This document shows, in pieces, positions 1-8,270 of a DNA stretch of 64,000 nt (positions within the stretch are counted from its first letter, which is position 1; each line of letters opens with the position of its first letter). The DNA comes from Prevotella communis. Its GTDB lineage: Bacteria > Bacteroidota > Bacteroidia > Bacteroidales > Bacteroidaceae. Below the pieces are notes generated by a model. The model saw only the letters and a program-made list of their open reading frames with translations, was not told the origin of the DNA and did no database searches. Location of the stretch: contig NZ_CP091794.1 in assembly GCF_022024175.1 (NCBI RefSeq), forward strand, positions 2,170,001 to 2,234,000, read 5' to 3'. Made by a program: the position numbers and the translations under genes.

Positions 1-65
1 AGATGCATTCAACGCTTACTATAGGGGACGGAAACTTGATTAGTGATTATCAAACAGTTAAAATA

Positions 66-95
66 AAAAAAGAGAGGTGGTAAACCTCTCTTTTT
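66..95 (-). terminator. Intrinsic terminator of tRNA-Lys
   Basis: On the minus strand an AGAGAGGT/ACCTCTCT hairpin is followed by a run of seven T residues just 3' of the tRNA gene. It is a standard Rho-independent signal ending the single-gene tRNA transcript. Confidence 0.8.
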
Positions 96-97
96 AG

Positions 98-170
98 TAC
101 ACCCGCAGAGGCTCGAACTCTGGACACCCTGATTAAGAGTCAGGTGCTCTACCAACTGAGCTACGGGTGC
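98..170 (-). tRNA. tRNA-Lys (CTT anticodon)
   Basis: The minus strand folds as a 73-nt tRNA. The acceptor GCACCCG pairs with CGGGTGT, the D arm is GCTC..GAGC, the anticodon loop is CTCTTAA (anticodon CTT, reads AAG) and the T loop is TTCGAGC. The discriminator is A and CCA is not encoded. It has its own promoter and terminator, so it is a monocistronic unit. Confidence 0.95.
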
Positions 171-215
171 ATCGTTTTTTATTGTTGATTCAGCGCTCTT
201 GCTGAATTGCGGGTG

Positions 216-223
216 CAAAGGTA
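216..223 (-). promoter_or_regulatory. Bacteroidota -7 box for tRNA-Lys
   Basis: The minus strand reads TACCTTTG about 46 nt upstream of the mature tRNA 5' end, matching the TAnnTTTG primary-sigma consensus of Bacteroidota. The gap leaves room for a 5' leader removed by RNase P. Confidence 0.7.
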
Positions 224-317
224 CGGAGTTTTTTTGAAACCACCAAACTTTTTCTTATTTTTTTTCGATTTTCATCAAAATTTTCTTCTCAGAGGCATTA
301 TTTCTGATAAAATTGAT

Positions 318-325
318 TATCTTTG
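318..325 (+). promoter_or_regulatory. -7 box (TATCTTTG) for the AAA-CYTH gene
   Basis: TATCTTTG lies 22 nt upstream of the chosen ATG at 348. Transcription would start near 332, which rules out the longer in-frame start at 207 upstream of the promoter. Confidence 0.65.
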
Positions 326-347
326 TACTCAAAATACAAGCATTAGA

Positions 348-1448
348 ATGAACGAAATAAAAAAAATAGTCCTCACCGGCGGACCATGTGCAGGAAAGAC
401 AACGGCACTGGTGCGCGTCATAGAACATTTCTCGAGTCTCGGCTATAAAGTTTTCACCATTCCGGAGGTCCCTACCCTCTTCACTCAGGCAGGCATGAAC
501 TACCTGACAAAGAACCAGGGATTCTTCTATGAGGGAGAGAAAGCCACGCTGGAGATCCAGTTGGCCCTGGAGGACAAATTCCTGAGGATGGCACAGGAGT
601 GCACTAAGCCCTGTCTCATTGTCTGCGACAGAGGTGCAATGGATATCTCGGCCTACATGACCCCCGATATATGGAGCAACATTACACGCGCAGTAGGAAC
701 CACAACACCGGAGTTGCGCGAGCGCTATGACGCGGTGCTGCACTTGGTATCAGCTGCCGACGGTGCTGAGCAATACTATACCACGGCTAATAATGCACAA
801 CGCTACGAGCAGATGAATGAAGAGGGACTGCGCATTGCCCGCGGATTGGACAAGAAGGTGATTAAGGCATGGACGGGCCACCCACATCTGCGCGTCATCA
901 ACAACCACGATGACTTTGACTGCAAGATGAACCGCGTCATCATGGAGATATCCAACGTGCTGGGACTGCCCCAGCCCATCGTGGAAGAGCGGAAATATAT
1001 TGTGGAGCTCACTGGCGAACTGCCTGAAGACTGCATTCAGAGCGAGATTACGCAGACCTACCTGCAGGGCGAACCCGGCACCGAGATTAGGCTGCGCAAG
1101 CGTGGATGGGGACAGAAACAGGTGTATGTGCACACCACGAAGAAAAAGACGTCGGAAAACGAGGAACTGGTGACCGAACGCCAGATTAGCCTGTCGCTCT
1201 ATGAGATGATGCTCTCGCTGGCCGACCCGCAACGTTGCACCATCCACAAGCAGCGCCACAGCTTTATCTGGAAAGGCCAGTATTTTGAGGTAGATATCTA
1301 TCAGGGATGCCTCGAAGGACTTGTCATACTAGAGACAAAGGGCATAGCCGAGGGCGAACCCGTGAAATTCCCCCCATTCCTCAGAGTCATCAAAGACGTC
1401 ACGGGCAACAAGGAATATTATAACTACACATTGGCCCTGAAACATTAG
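348..1448 (+). CDS. AAA-type ATPase fused to a CYTH domain
   Basis: The 366-aa product begins with a P-loop NTPase domain (GGPCAGKT at residues 11-18) of the AAA_28/TTD14-like group. From about residue 212 it continues into a CYTH domain, recognised by the N-terminal ERKYIV strand (E-x-K type motif) and alternating charged residues such as RLRKRGW. CYTH domains bind triphosphates or phosphorylated ligands through metal ions; the N-terminal domain should bind ATP or GTP. The physiological substrate is not known to me. The frame is open back to 207, but those 47 codons cross the promoter, so I use the ATG at 348. relA follows 47 nt downstream in the same direction and may be co-transcribed. Confidence 0.8.
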   Translation: MNEIKKIVLTGGPCAGKTTALVRVIEHFSSLGYKVFTIPEVPTLFTQAGMNYLTKNQGFFYEGEKATLEIQLALEDKFLRMAQECTKPCLIVCDRGAMDISAYMTPDIWSNITRAVGTTTPELRERYDAVLHLVSAADGAEQYYTTANNAQRYEQMNEEGLRIARGLDKKVIKAWTGHPHLRVINNHDDFDCKMNRVIMEISNVLGLPQPIVEERKYIVELTGELPEDCIQSEITQTYLQGEPGTEIRLRKRGWGQKQVYVHTTKKKTSENEELVTERQISLSLYEMMLSLADPQRCTIHKQRHSFIWKGQYFEVDIYQGCLEGLVILETKGIAEGEPVKFPPFLRVIKDVTGNKEYYNYTLALKH

Positions 1449-1495
1449 AAAATATGTTTGGGGCTATCCTATTAACAAAAAGATGTTGAAGGGAT

Positions 1496-3709
1496 ATGAC
1501 TGAACATTTTGAATTTAGTATAGAGGAGAGAGACCAAGCGCTCGCACTATATACAGAACTGAAGGAAAAGATTGCTCCTTCACTGGAGGACGACGACGAA
1601 GGACGTATTCGCAGTCACCTGCTGCATGCCATCGAGCAGAACCAAGTAAAACGCGACACCTTCGGACTGAACCCCATCGTCAGCAGCCTGCAAACAGCAC
1701 TTCTTTTAATCGACGAGATAGGACTACGCAGGGATGCCGTACTGGCTATTCTGCTAAACCCCAGTGTAGAGGCAGGATTCCTGACAATCGACGAGGTTGG
1801 TACCACCTACGGTATTGCCGTGGGACGGATCCTGCATGGACTGCAACGCATACAAGAACTGTATCAGAAGAATCCCGTCATCGAGAGCGAGAACTTCCGC
1901 AACCTGCTACTGTCGTTCGCAGAGGATATGCGCGTGATTCTCATCATGATAGCAGACCGCGTGAACTTGATGCGTCAGATCAGGGACACAGAAAAAGAGG
2001 AGGCCAAAAGACGCGTCAGCGAAGAGGCTGCCTACCTCTACGCCCCACTAGCCCATAAGTTGGGTCTGTACAAGTTGAAAAGCGAACTGGAGGACCTGTC
2101 GCTGAAATACCTGGAGCCCGATGCCTACTATCACATCAAGGAAAAACTGAATGCCACCAAACAGGCACGCGACAAATACATAGAGCAGTTTATCGCTCCT
2201 ATTGAGGAAAAACTGAAGAATGCCGGACTGAAGTTTCACATGAAGGGACGCACCAAGAGTATCCACTCCATCTGGCAGAAGATGAAGAAGCAGAAGTGTG
2301 CCTTCGAGGGCGTGTACGACCTCTTTGCCATCCGCATCATCATAGACTGTCCGATAGAGAAGGAGAAGCAGCAATGCTGGCAGACATTCGCCATCATCAC
2401 GGATATGTACACCTCGAACCCTAAGCGTATGCGCGACTGGCTCAGCGTGCCGAAGTCAAACGGCTACGAAAGCCTGCACATCACGGTGCTGGGTCCCGAA
2501 AAGAAATGGGTGGAGGTACAGATCCGTACGGAGCGCATGGACGACATTGCCGAACGAGGCGTGGCAGCCCACTGGCGCTACAAGGGCGTGAAGTCGTCGG
2601 AAGGCGGCATGGACGAATGGCTCAACGGTATCCGTCAGATGCTGGAGAACTCAAGCGGTATGGAGGCTATGGATCAGTTTAAGATGGACCTCTATGACGA
2701 CGAGATTTACGTCTTCACTCCAAAAGGCGACCTACTGAAATTTCCCAAGGGCGCCACAGTGCTGGATATGGCTTATCACATCCACTCAAAGGTGGGGTCT
2801 GCCTGCACGGGCGCGCGCATAAATAATAAGGTGGTAACCTTCCGTCAGGAACTTCACTCGGGCGACCAGGTAGAGATTCTCACCTCGTCCACACAGTATC
2901 CCAAACAGGAATGGCTCAGCATCGTCAAGACGGCTAGGGCAAAGGCCAAAATCCGTCTGGCACTGAAAGAGACTCAGCAGAAGGAGGCCCTGCTGGTGAA
3001 GGAGATGCTGGAGCGTAAGTTCAAGAACAGGAAGATAGAACAGGACGAGAGTCTGATGATGCGCACGATGAAGAAGTTGGGCTACAAGGAGGCCAGCGAC
3101 TTCTATCGCGACATAGCCCACGAGGCGCTGGATGTGCAAACCGTGTTTGACAAATACCTGGAACTGCAGCAGGGCGAGAAGGTGGTTACAGGCGACAATA
3201 TAGCCCGCTCGGCCGAGGAATTCGTACTGGAAGACTTCAAAGGTCAACCGACAGTACAGAATGATGATGTGCTAGTCATCGGGCAGGACCTGAAGGGCGT
3301 GGACTATCAGTTGGCAAAATGCTGCAACCCCATCTATGGTGACCAGGTATTCGGTTTTGTCACCATCAGCGGCGGCATCAAGATTCACCGTTGTGACTGT
3401 CCTAACGCACCAGAGATGCGCCGACGTTTCGGCTATCGCATCGTCAGGGCCAAATGGAGCGGCAAGGGGTCTAGTCAGTATGCCATCACGCTGCGTGTCA
3501 TCGGCAATGACGACTTGGGCATCGTGAACAACCTGACCAGCATCATCTCGAAAGATGAGAAGCTGGTGCTGCGCGGCATCAATATCGACTCTAACGACGG
3601 ATTGTTCCGGGGCACGCTGACCATCATGATTAATGATAACACCCGACTGGAAGCACTCATCAAGAAACTGCGCACAGTGAAAGGCGTAAAACAGGTAGAG
3701 AGAATATAG
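1496..3709 (+). CDS. relA: RelA-type (p)ppGpp synthetase, hydrolase site degenerate
   Basis: The 737-aa protein has the long RSH layout: an N-terminal HD-like region (about 20-200), a synthetase domain (about 240-370, with YDLFAIRI and a SNGYESLH substrate loop), TGS (about 402-465), a helical region, a Cys-rich zinc-finger segment (KCCNP near 607, then HRCDCP) and a C-terminal ACT domain (about 662-737). The usual HDxxED hydrolase motif is replaced by LNPSVE near residue 84, as in E. coli RelA, so the protein is probably synthetase-only and responds to uncharged tRNA on the ribosome. A separate bifunctional SpoT/Rel would be expected elsewhere in the genome. GAAGGGA lies upstream of the ATG. 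Confidence 0.9.
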   Translation: MTEHFEFSIEERDQALALYTELKEKIAPSLEDDDEGRIRSHLLHAIEQNQVKRDTFGLNPIVSSLQTALLLIDEIGLRRDAVLAILLNPSVEAGFLTIDEVGTTYGIAVGRILHGLQRIQELYQKNPVIESENFRNLLLSFAEDMRVILIMIADRVNLMRQIRDTEKEEAKRRVSEEAAYLYAPLAHKLGLYKLKSELEDLSLKYLEPDAYYHIKEKLNATKQARDKYIEQFIAPIEEKLKNAGLKFHMKGRTKSIHSIWQKMKKQKCAFEGVYDLFAIRIIIDCPIEKEKQQCWQTFAIITDMYTSNPKRMRDWLSVPKSNGYESLHITVLGPEKKWVEVQIRTERMDDIAERGVAAHWRYKGVKSSEGGMDEWLNGIRQMLENSSGMEAMDQFKMDLYDDEIYVFTPKGDLLKFPKGATVLDMAYHIHSKVGSACTGARINNKVVTFRQELHSGDQVEILTSSTQYPKQEWLSIVKTARAKAKIRLALKETQQKEALLVKEMLERKFKNRKIEQDESLMMRTMKKLGYKEASDFYRDIAHEALDVQTVFDKYLELQQGEKVVTGDNIARSAEEFVLEDFKGQPTVQNDDVLVIGQDLKGVDYQLAKCCNPIYGDQVFGFVTISGGIKIHRCDCPNAPEMRRRFGYRIVRAKWSGKGSSQYAITLRVIGNDDLGIVNNLTSIISKDEKLVLRGINIDSNDGLFRGTLTIMINDNTRLEALIKKLRTVKGVKQVERI

Positions 3710-3750
3710 TGAACTTGAAACCTGAGGCCTGAAACTTGAAACATGAAACT
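3709..3750 (+). repeat. Degenerate 7-bp tandem repeat (TGAAACT type)
   Basis: Six consecutive heptamers fill the gap between relA and the kinase gene: GTGAACT, TGAAACC, TGAGGCC, TGAAACT, TGAAACA, TGAAACT. The array starts on the last base of the relA stop codon. Similar arrays occur elsewhere in the window. Confidence 0.75.
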
Positions 3751-3764
3751 AGATTATTAAAGAT

Positions 3765-4826
3765 ATGAAAACTAAAGTAGTGACTTTCGGAGAATTACTG
3801 CTCCGCTTTTCAAAATTAGATCATCAACGTTTGTCGCAAGGCGACTATTTCACGAGCAAATACGGCGGTAGTGAGGCCAATGTGGCAGTGTCGCTGGCCA
3901 CACTGGGCGACAACGTGCAATACGTCACCCGACTGCCCAACACGCCCGTCGGTCATGCCGGAGCTCAGAACTTGATGCAGCTGGGAGTGGACTGTCGCTA
4001 TATACAATGGGGCGGACAGCGCATCGGCACATATTACATGGAACCGGCAGCTGGCATGCGCTCGGCGAAAGTTATCTACGACCGTGCCAACTCGGCCTGC
4101 TCGGAGATAGAGCCTGGCATGATACCCTGGCGAGAGATTCTGAAAGATGCTGCCGTGCTGCACGTATCGGGCATCACAGCAGCCATCTCACAGAGTTCGG
4201 CAGATGCCACTTTCGAGGCGCTCGACATTGCCGACGAGATGGGTGTCAAGATTGCCTTCGACATCAACTACCGTAAGAACTTGTGGCAATACGGTGCAGA
4301 CCCTCGAGAGACACTGAAACGGATGCTCGCCCACTGCGACCTGATGTTTGGCGACGCTATCGAGTTTGAATGGATTTGTGAGCGCAAGCAACCGCCTTTC
4401 ACGGCTATGGACTCCAGTTTCGAGATGCAGATGGACGAATATCGTGAATGGTTTGACGACCTGCATCGCGAATTCCCACGTTGCAAGAAATGGCTGATGG
4501 GTATGCGCAACATGGTAGCTTCGAGTCATCACCTGCTCACTGCCCTACTCTTCACCAGCGACAACGGCACTGACTATGAGCTGCTGAAGGCACCTATCTA
4601 TGATATCAACGGTGTGGTAGATCCTTCGGGTGTGGGCGATGCCTTCATGGGCGGACTGCTTCATGCCATCAACGCATTCCCTGATGATAACCAGCGGCAG
4701 TTGGAGTATTCACTGGCAGCATCAACACTCAAGAACACCATCCCAGGCGACTTCAATCTGGCTACAGATGAAGAGATACAAAGTCTGATTGACGATAAAA
4801 CTGTAAAGATAAAGACCTATTTTTAA
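3765..4826 (+). CDS. kdgK: PfkB-family sugar kinase, likely 2-keto-3-deoxygluconate kinase
   Basis: The 353-aa product is a ribokinase/PfkB-fold kinase. The N-terminal glycine motif GGSEANVAV lies near residue 33, and the C-terminal motif DPSGVGDAF near residue 286 supplies the catalytic Asp and anion hole; it replaces the more common D-T-x-G-A-G-D-x-F. Length and the YRKNLW segment fit KDG kinases, which phosphorylate 2-keto-3-deoxygluconate to KDPG in uronate breakdown. No KDPG aldolase is adjacent. uxaC and a pectin lyase elsewhere in the window agree with this role, but another sugar-acid substrate is possible. Confidence 0.75.
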   Translation: MKTKVVTFGELLLRFSKLDHQRLSQGDYFTSKYGGSEANVAVSLATLGDNVQYVTRLPNTPVGHAGAQNLMQLGVDCRYIQWGGQRIGTYYMEPAAGMRSAKVIYDRANSACSEIEPGMIPWREILKDAAVLHVSGITAAISQSSADATFEALDIADEMGVKIAFDINYRKNLWQYGADPRETLKRMLAHCDLMFGDAIEFEWICERKQPPFTAMDSSFEMQMDEYREWFDDLHREFPRCKKWLMGMRNMVASSHHLLTALLFTSDNGTDYELLKAPIYDINGVVDPSGVGDAFMGGLLHAINAFPDDNQRQLEYSLAASTLKNTIPGDFNLATDEEIQSLIDDKTVKIKTYF

Positions 4827-4843
4827 ATAAAAGTATTAGAAAA

Positions 4844-4875
4844 TTTGGCTACTTCATAACAATTTGTTACCTTTG
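4844..4875 (+). promoter_or_regulatory. Promoter of ilvC (TTTG-N20-TACCTTTG)
   Basis: TTTG at 4844-4847 and TACCTTTG at 4868-4875 are 20 bp apart, an almost ideal Bacteroidota promoter. Transcription should begin near 4882, giving an unusually long leader of roughly 150 nt before ilvC. Confidence 0.8.
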
Positions 4876-4881
4876 CAGCCA

Positions 4882-5029
4882 ATTATGATGTATTAACCCC
4901 CTCGTCGTACCTTCGCGCAAGGTGGGAATGGACTTAAACAAGGCGGTGGTGAACACCAAGCGTCCGGTTCTCGGGCAGGACTGGCATAGTTCATAGGGAT
5001 AAGTTTAACTTTTAAAACCATTTGTAATT
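4882..5029 (+). promoter_or_regulatory. Structured 5' leader of ilvC
   Basis: The leader contains three hairpins visible by eye: ACCTT/AAGGT at 4909-4923, GGTG/CACC at 4945-4957, and an 8-bp stem CCGGTTCT/AGGACTGG (with G-U pairs) at 4964-4984. It also holds a 22-codon open frame. It may be a riboswitch-like or attenuator element controlling branched-chain amino-acid synthesis. I do not recognise it as a named family, and the regulatory role is inference. Confidence 0.45.
4928..4996 (+). CDS. Possible 22-aa leader peptide ORF upstream of ilvC
   Basis: ATG at 4928 opens 22 codons ending in TAG at 4994-4996. The predicted peptide has three Val and two Leu, including a Val-Val pair, and no Ile. 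It overlaps hairpins two and three of the leader, so translation could affect folding. The purine-rich AAGGTGGG lies directly before the ATG, although Shine-Dalgarno use is weak in Bacteroidota. There is no direct proof that it is translated. Confidence 0.25.
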   Translation: MDLNKAVVNTKRPVLGQDWHSS

Positions 5030-6079
5030 ATGGCACAAATGAATTTTGGTGGCGTTATCGAAACCGTAGTCACCAGCAAAGAGTTCTCACTTGAGAAAGC
5101 ACGTGAAGTATTGAAGGATGAAGTAATCGCAGTTATCGGTTACGGTATTCAGGGACCTGGTCAGGCTTGCAACCTGCGCGACAATGGGTTCAACGTGATC
5201 GTCGGACAGCGTCAGGGCAAGACCTACGAAAAGGCTGTAGCCGATGGTTGGGTGCCCGGTAAAACCCTCTTCTCTATCGAGGAGGCTGCCCAGAAAGGTA
5301 CTATCCTTTGCATGCTGCTGAGTGATGCTGGTCAGATTCAGGTATGGCCCACCATCAAACAATATCTGAAGCCAGGTAAGACCCTGTACTATTCTCATGG
5401 CTTCGCTATCAACTGGAGCGATCGTACTGGCGTCGTTCCTCCAAAGGACGTTGATGTAATCATGGTGGCTCCTAAGGGTTCTGGTACCTCTCTTCGCACC
5501 ATGTTCTGCGAGGGTCGCGGACTGAACTGCTCGTACGCTGTTTATCAGGATGCTTCGGGCAAGGCAAAGGATAAGACACTGGCCTTTGGTATCGGTATCG
5601 GTGCCGGCTACCTGTTTGAGACAACCTTCCAGCGTGAGGCTACGTCTGACCTCACTGGCGAGCGTGGTTCACTGATGGGTGCTATCCAGGGCTTGCTGCT
5701 GGCTCAGTATGAGGTGCTGCGCGAGAATGGACACACACCTTCTGAGGCATTTAATGAGACTGTTGAGGAGCTCACCCAGAGCCTTGGCCCGTTGTTCGGT
5801 CAGAAAGGTATGGACTGGATGTATGCCAACTGCTCTACAACGGCTCAGCGTGGTGCGCTTGACTGGGCTCCCCGTTTCCACGATGCGATAAAGCCTGTGA
5901 TGGAGTGGCTGTACTACTCTGTGAAGACTGGTAATGAGGCTCAGATCAGTATCGACTCTAACTCTAAGCCCGACTATCGTGCTGGACTGGAGAAGGAGCT
6001 TGAGGCTATGCGTAATCAGGAGATGTGGCGTGCCGGCGAGACTGTTCGCAAGTTGCGTCCTGAGAATCAGGAAGACTAA
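5030..6079 (+). CDS. ilvC: Ketol-acid reductoisomerase
   Basis: The 349-aa enzyme converts 2-acetolactate (or 2-aceto-2-hydroxybutyrate) to the dihydroxy acid in valine, leucine and isoleucine synthesis, using NAD(P)H and magnesium. The Rossmann motif GYGIQGPGQ is near residue 38. The catalytic domain carries DLTGERG near 207, whose acidic residues bind metal. Overall it is the Bacteroidota variant, slightly longer than the common 330-340-aa class I form. It stands alone here, without ilvD, ilvB or ilvN nearby. A long leader precedes it and a strong terminator follows, so it is a monocistronic regulated unit. Confidence 0.95.
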   Translation: MAQMNFGGVIETVVTSKEFSLEKAREVLKDEVIAVIGYGIQGPGQACNLRDNGFNVIVGQRQGKTYEKAVADGWVPGKTLFSIEEAAQKGTILCMLLSDAGQIQVWPTIKQYLKPGKTLYYSHGFAINWSDRTGVVPPKDVDVIMVAPKGSGTSLRTMFCEGRGLNCSYAVYQDASGKAKDKTLAFGIGIGAGYLFETTFQREATSDLTGERGSLMGAIQGLLLAQYEVLRENGHTPSEAFNETVEELTQSLGPLFGQKGMDWMYANCSTTAQRGALDWAPRFHDAIKPVMEWLYYSVKTGNEAQISIDSNSKPDYRAGLEKELEAMRNQEMWRAGETVRKLRPENQED

Positions 6080-6101
6080 TTCCCAATAAACTACATAAAA
6101 G

Positions 6102-6138
6102 AATGTCGGGTTCCAATGTGGAGCCCGACATTTTTTTT
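6102..6138 (+). terminator. Terminator of ilvC
   Basis: The hairpin AATGTCGGG/CCCGACATT with a 13-nt loop is followed by eight T residues. It lies between convergent ilvC and the GH25 gene and may also act weakly on the minus strand. Confidence 0.85.
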
Positions 6139-6159
6139 CTTATCATCATAGGGATGCAC

Positions 6160-6933
6160 TTAATGGATAAAGCGCAACTCACGTAACTTATGGTCGCCCA
6201 TGATATAACTCTTATCGACCAGTCCTCCAACGCCTCTGATGCGTCCCTTTGAGGTATACTGCCAGATGATATAGTCACGATTATCTGCCAGCACCGGTGG
6301 TTCGTCAGCATACATGGCCACCATCAACTGATAGTCATCAAGTTTGCCCAGGAGGTGCTTGTTATAGAAATTGCGGAAGGTATAGATCAGGGGTTTCTGG
6401 TGATAAGCCTCTTCCAACATATCCAGGAATTTAAACAGCGAGTCACAAAATTCCTCTGTCGACAGTTTGCCTACCGTCTCCACATCCAACATAGGAATCA
6501 GGTCCTGCTCACCTGGCAGACACTGGGTGGTGAAATTCTCCAATTGCTGCTGCAAGTCAGACATCGGACGGAAGAAATGGTACGAACCCACCTTCAGGCC
6601 ATAACGGTGAGCCAAATCAATATTCCGCTCATATTTGGAATCGATACGGTCACCACCCTCAGTGGCTTTCAGATAGACATATGCCATCTTGGTATTCTCG
6701 CCTACGGTCTCCCAGAACACCTCACCCTGATAATGACTCATATCCAGTCCATGCACATGTTCGCAGGTATCCTCACAACAGACATAGGGATTCTCATGAA
6801 TGGTGGGTTTGGCGACCACCCTTGTCACCTTAGCGCGCCGGCGGGTCTTTTTCTTCTTTCTGGTTCTTGCATCTACATCAGTTACTGCCATGCAGCAAAG
6901 ACAAAATATCAGGAATATAGTAAGTTTTCTCAT
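6160..6933 (-). CDS. GH25-family lysozyme, secreted
   Basis: The 257-aa protein has an N-terminal hydrophobic signal segment (residues 4-20), then a very basic stretch (RTRKKKKTRRR) and a GH25 N-acetylmuramidase domain from about 62. Expected catalytic and structural acids are visible: D64 in GLDMSH, and D150 and E152 in MLDVE. The enzyme should cleave beta-1,4 MurNAc-GlcNAc bonds in peptidoglycan, acting in the periplasm or outside the cell. Its start overlaps the gldE stop by 4 bp, so it is translationally coupled and is the last gene of the tRNA-ssb-gldE unit. Confidence 0.88.
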   Translation of the reverse strand: MRKLTIFLIFCLCCMAVTDVDARTRKKKKTRRRAKVTRVVAKPTIHENPYVCCEDTCEHVHGLDMSHYQGEVFWETVGENTKMAYVYLKATEGGDRIDSKYERNIDLAHRYGLKVGSYHFFRPMSDLQQQLENFTTQCLPGEQDLIPMLDVETVGKLSTEEFCDSLFKFLDMLEEAYHQKPLIYTFRNFYNKHLLGKLDDYQLMVAMYADEPPVLADNRDYIIWQYTSKGRIRGVGGLVDKSYIMGDHKLRELRFIH

Positions 6934-8261
6934 TTTTCTTCTTCTGTTTTTTCTTCTGCCTGCAGGATGACTTTAATCTTAGAGATACGATGTCCGTCGA
7001 GTTCAACAATCTCGAACTTGAACCTGCCATACGTAAAGCGCTCATGCTCCTGCGGGAAGTCACCCTTCAACTCCAGCAGCAGACCAGCCAGCGTATCAGC
7101 ATCTCCCTCTACATCCTCAAACACATCATCATCAAGATTCAATATCTTGTAGAAATCGCTTAGCAGCGTCTTACCTTCAAACACATATGTATTGGCATTG
7201 ATGCGTACGTAATTCTTCTCTTCTTCGTCGTACTCATCATTGATCTCACCCACAATTTCCTCTAGGATATCCTCCAGGGTGATGAGTCCACTGGTACCAC
7301 CAAACTCGTCGACAACGATGGCAATATGCACCTTATTCTCCTGAAAATCACGCAGCAAGTCGTCAATCTTCTTCGTCTCAGGCACGAAATACGGAGGACG
7401 TATGAGTGACTGCCATCGGAAAGTAGCTGATTTTCCTAGATGCGGCAACAGGTCTTTGATATACAGAATACCACGCACATTATCGATAGAATCCTGATAC
7501 ACGGGAATGCGGGAGTAGTTGTTCTCTACAATGCATTTCAGCACTTCGGGAAACGTAGAACGGAAATTCAAATCCACGATATCCTGTCGGCTGGTCATCA
7601 CCTCCTTGGCTGTCTCGTCGCCAAAGCGCACAATGCCCTCCAGCATATTCTTCTCCTCCTTCAGTTCCTCCTTGTCAGTCAGTTCCAGTGCCTGTTCCAA
7701 ATCGTCCACACTGAGCACGTGGTTCTCTTTCTGCACCACCTTCTCGGCCAGTGCACCAGAACGGATGAGGATGGATGCCAAAGGATAAAACAGTTTGCCA
7801 AGTAAAGAGATCGTTGGTGCAAACACACGACAGATAGCCAATGCATGTTGCGCGCAATACACCTTTGGCACAATCTCACCAAAAAGCAATAAGAGGAAGG
7901 TCAGTACAATCGTGACAACCAGAAACTCCAACCACTTTGCAGCTCCAAAATCAAACAAAGAAGCCATAAAGAAGTTACAGAGCATAATGATGGTCACATT
8001 CACCAGGTTATTCGTAATCAGAATCGTGGCCAGCGTGCGCTCTGAGTCATTACGCAGACGCTTGATATAACCATCAGCCTTGTTCTTCTCCTCGTCAAGC
8101 TCACTCAAGTCTGTAGGCGAGAGGGAGAAGAAGGCTATCTCTGAACCCGATGCAAAGCCTGACGCTACAAGTAGCAAGCAAGCCAATATGGCTGAAAAAA
8201 TCTCTCCGAAACCAATGGGATTCAGGTGTACCTCGTTGATGATATCTGGAAGATAATCCAT
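6930..8261 (-). CDS. gldE: GldE / CorC-HlyC family membrane protein
   Basis: The 443-aa product has an N-terminal CNNM/DUF21 transmembrane domain (about 1-190, several hydrophobic helices), a pair of CBS domains (about 205-330, including GTSGLITLEDILEEIVGE) and a C-terminal CorC_HlyC transporter-associated domain. In Bacteroidota the homologue next to ssb is named GldE, for gliding-motility-associated protein. In non-gliding gut relatives it is more likely an ion (Mg/Co) efflux or homeostasis factor. ssb lies 9 nt upstream and the GH25 gene overlaps by 4 bp. Confidence 0.85.
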   Translation of the reverse strand: MDYLPDIINEVHLNPIGFGEIFSAILACLLLVASGFASGSEIAFFSLSPTDLSELDEEKNKADGYIKRLRNDSERTLATILITNNLVNVTIIMLCNFFMASLFDFGAAKWLEFLVVTIVLTFLLLLFGEIVPKVYCAQHALAICRVFAPTISLLGKLFYPLASILIRSGALAEKVVQKENHVLSVDDLEQALELTDKEELKEEKNMLEGIVRFGDETAKEVMTSRQDIVDLNFRSTFPEVLKCIVENNYSRIPVYQDSIDNVRGILYIKDLLPHLGKSATFRWQSLIRPPYFVPETKKIDDLLRDFQENKVHIAIVVDEFGGTSGLITLEDILEEIVGEINDEYDEEEKNYVRINANTYVFEGKTLLSDFYKILNLDDDVFEDVEGDADTLAGLLLELKGDFPQEHERFTYGRFKFEIVELDGHRISKIKVILQAEEKTEEEK

Positions 8262-8270
8262 TTCTTAATA

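Noticed and set aside
207..347. Longer N-terminus for the AAA-CYTH protein
   Set aside because: These 47 codons cross the -7 box at 318-325 and encode a Phe-rich, non-conserved stretch of AT-rich spacer.
6355..7152. Long plus-strand open frame over the GH25 and gldE genes
   Set aside because: It is antisense to two well-recognised genes and encodes no known domain.
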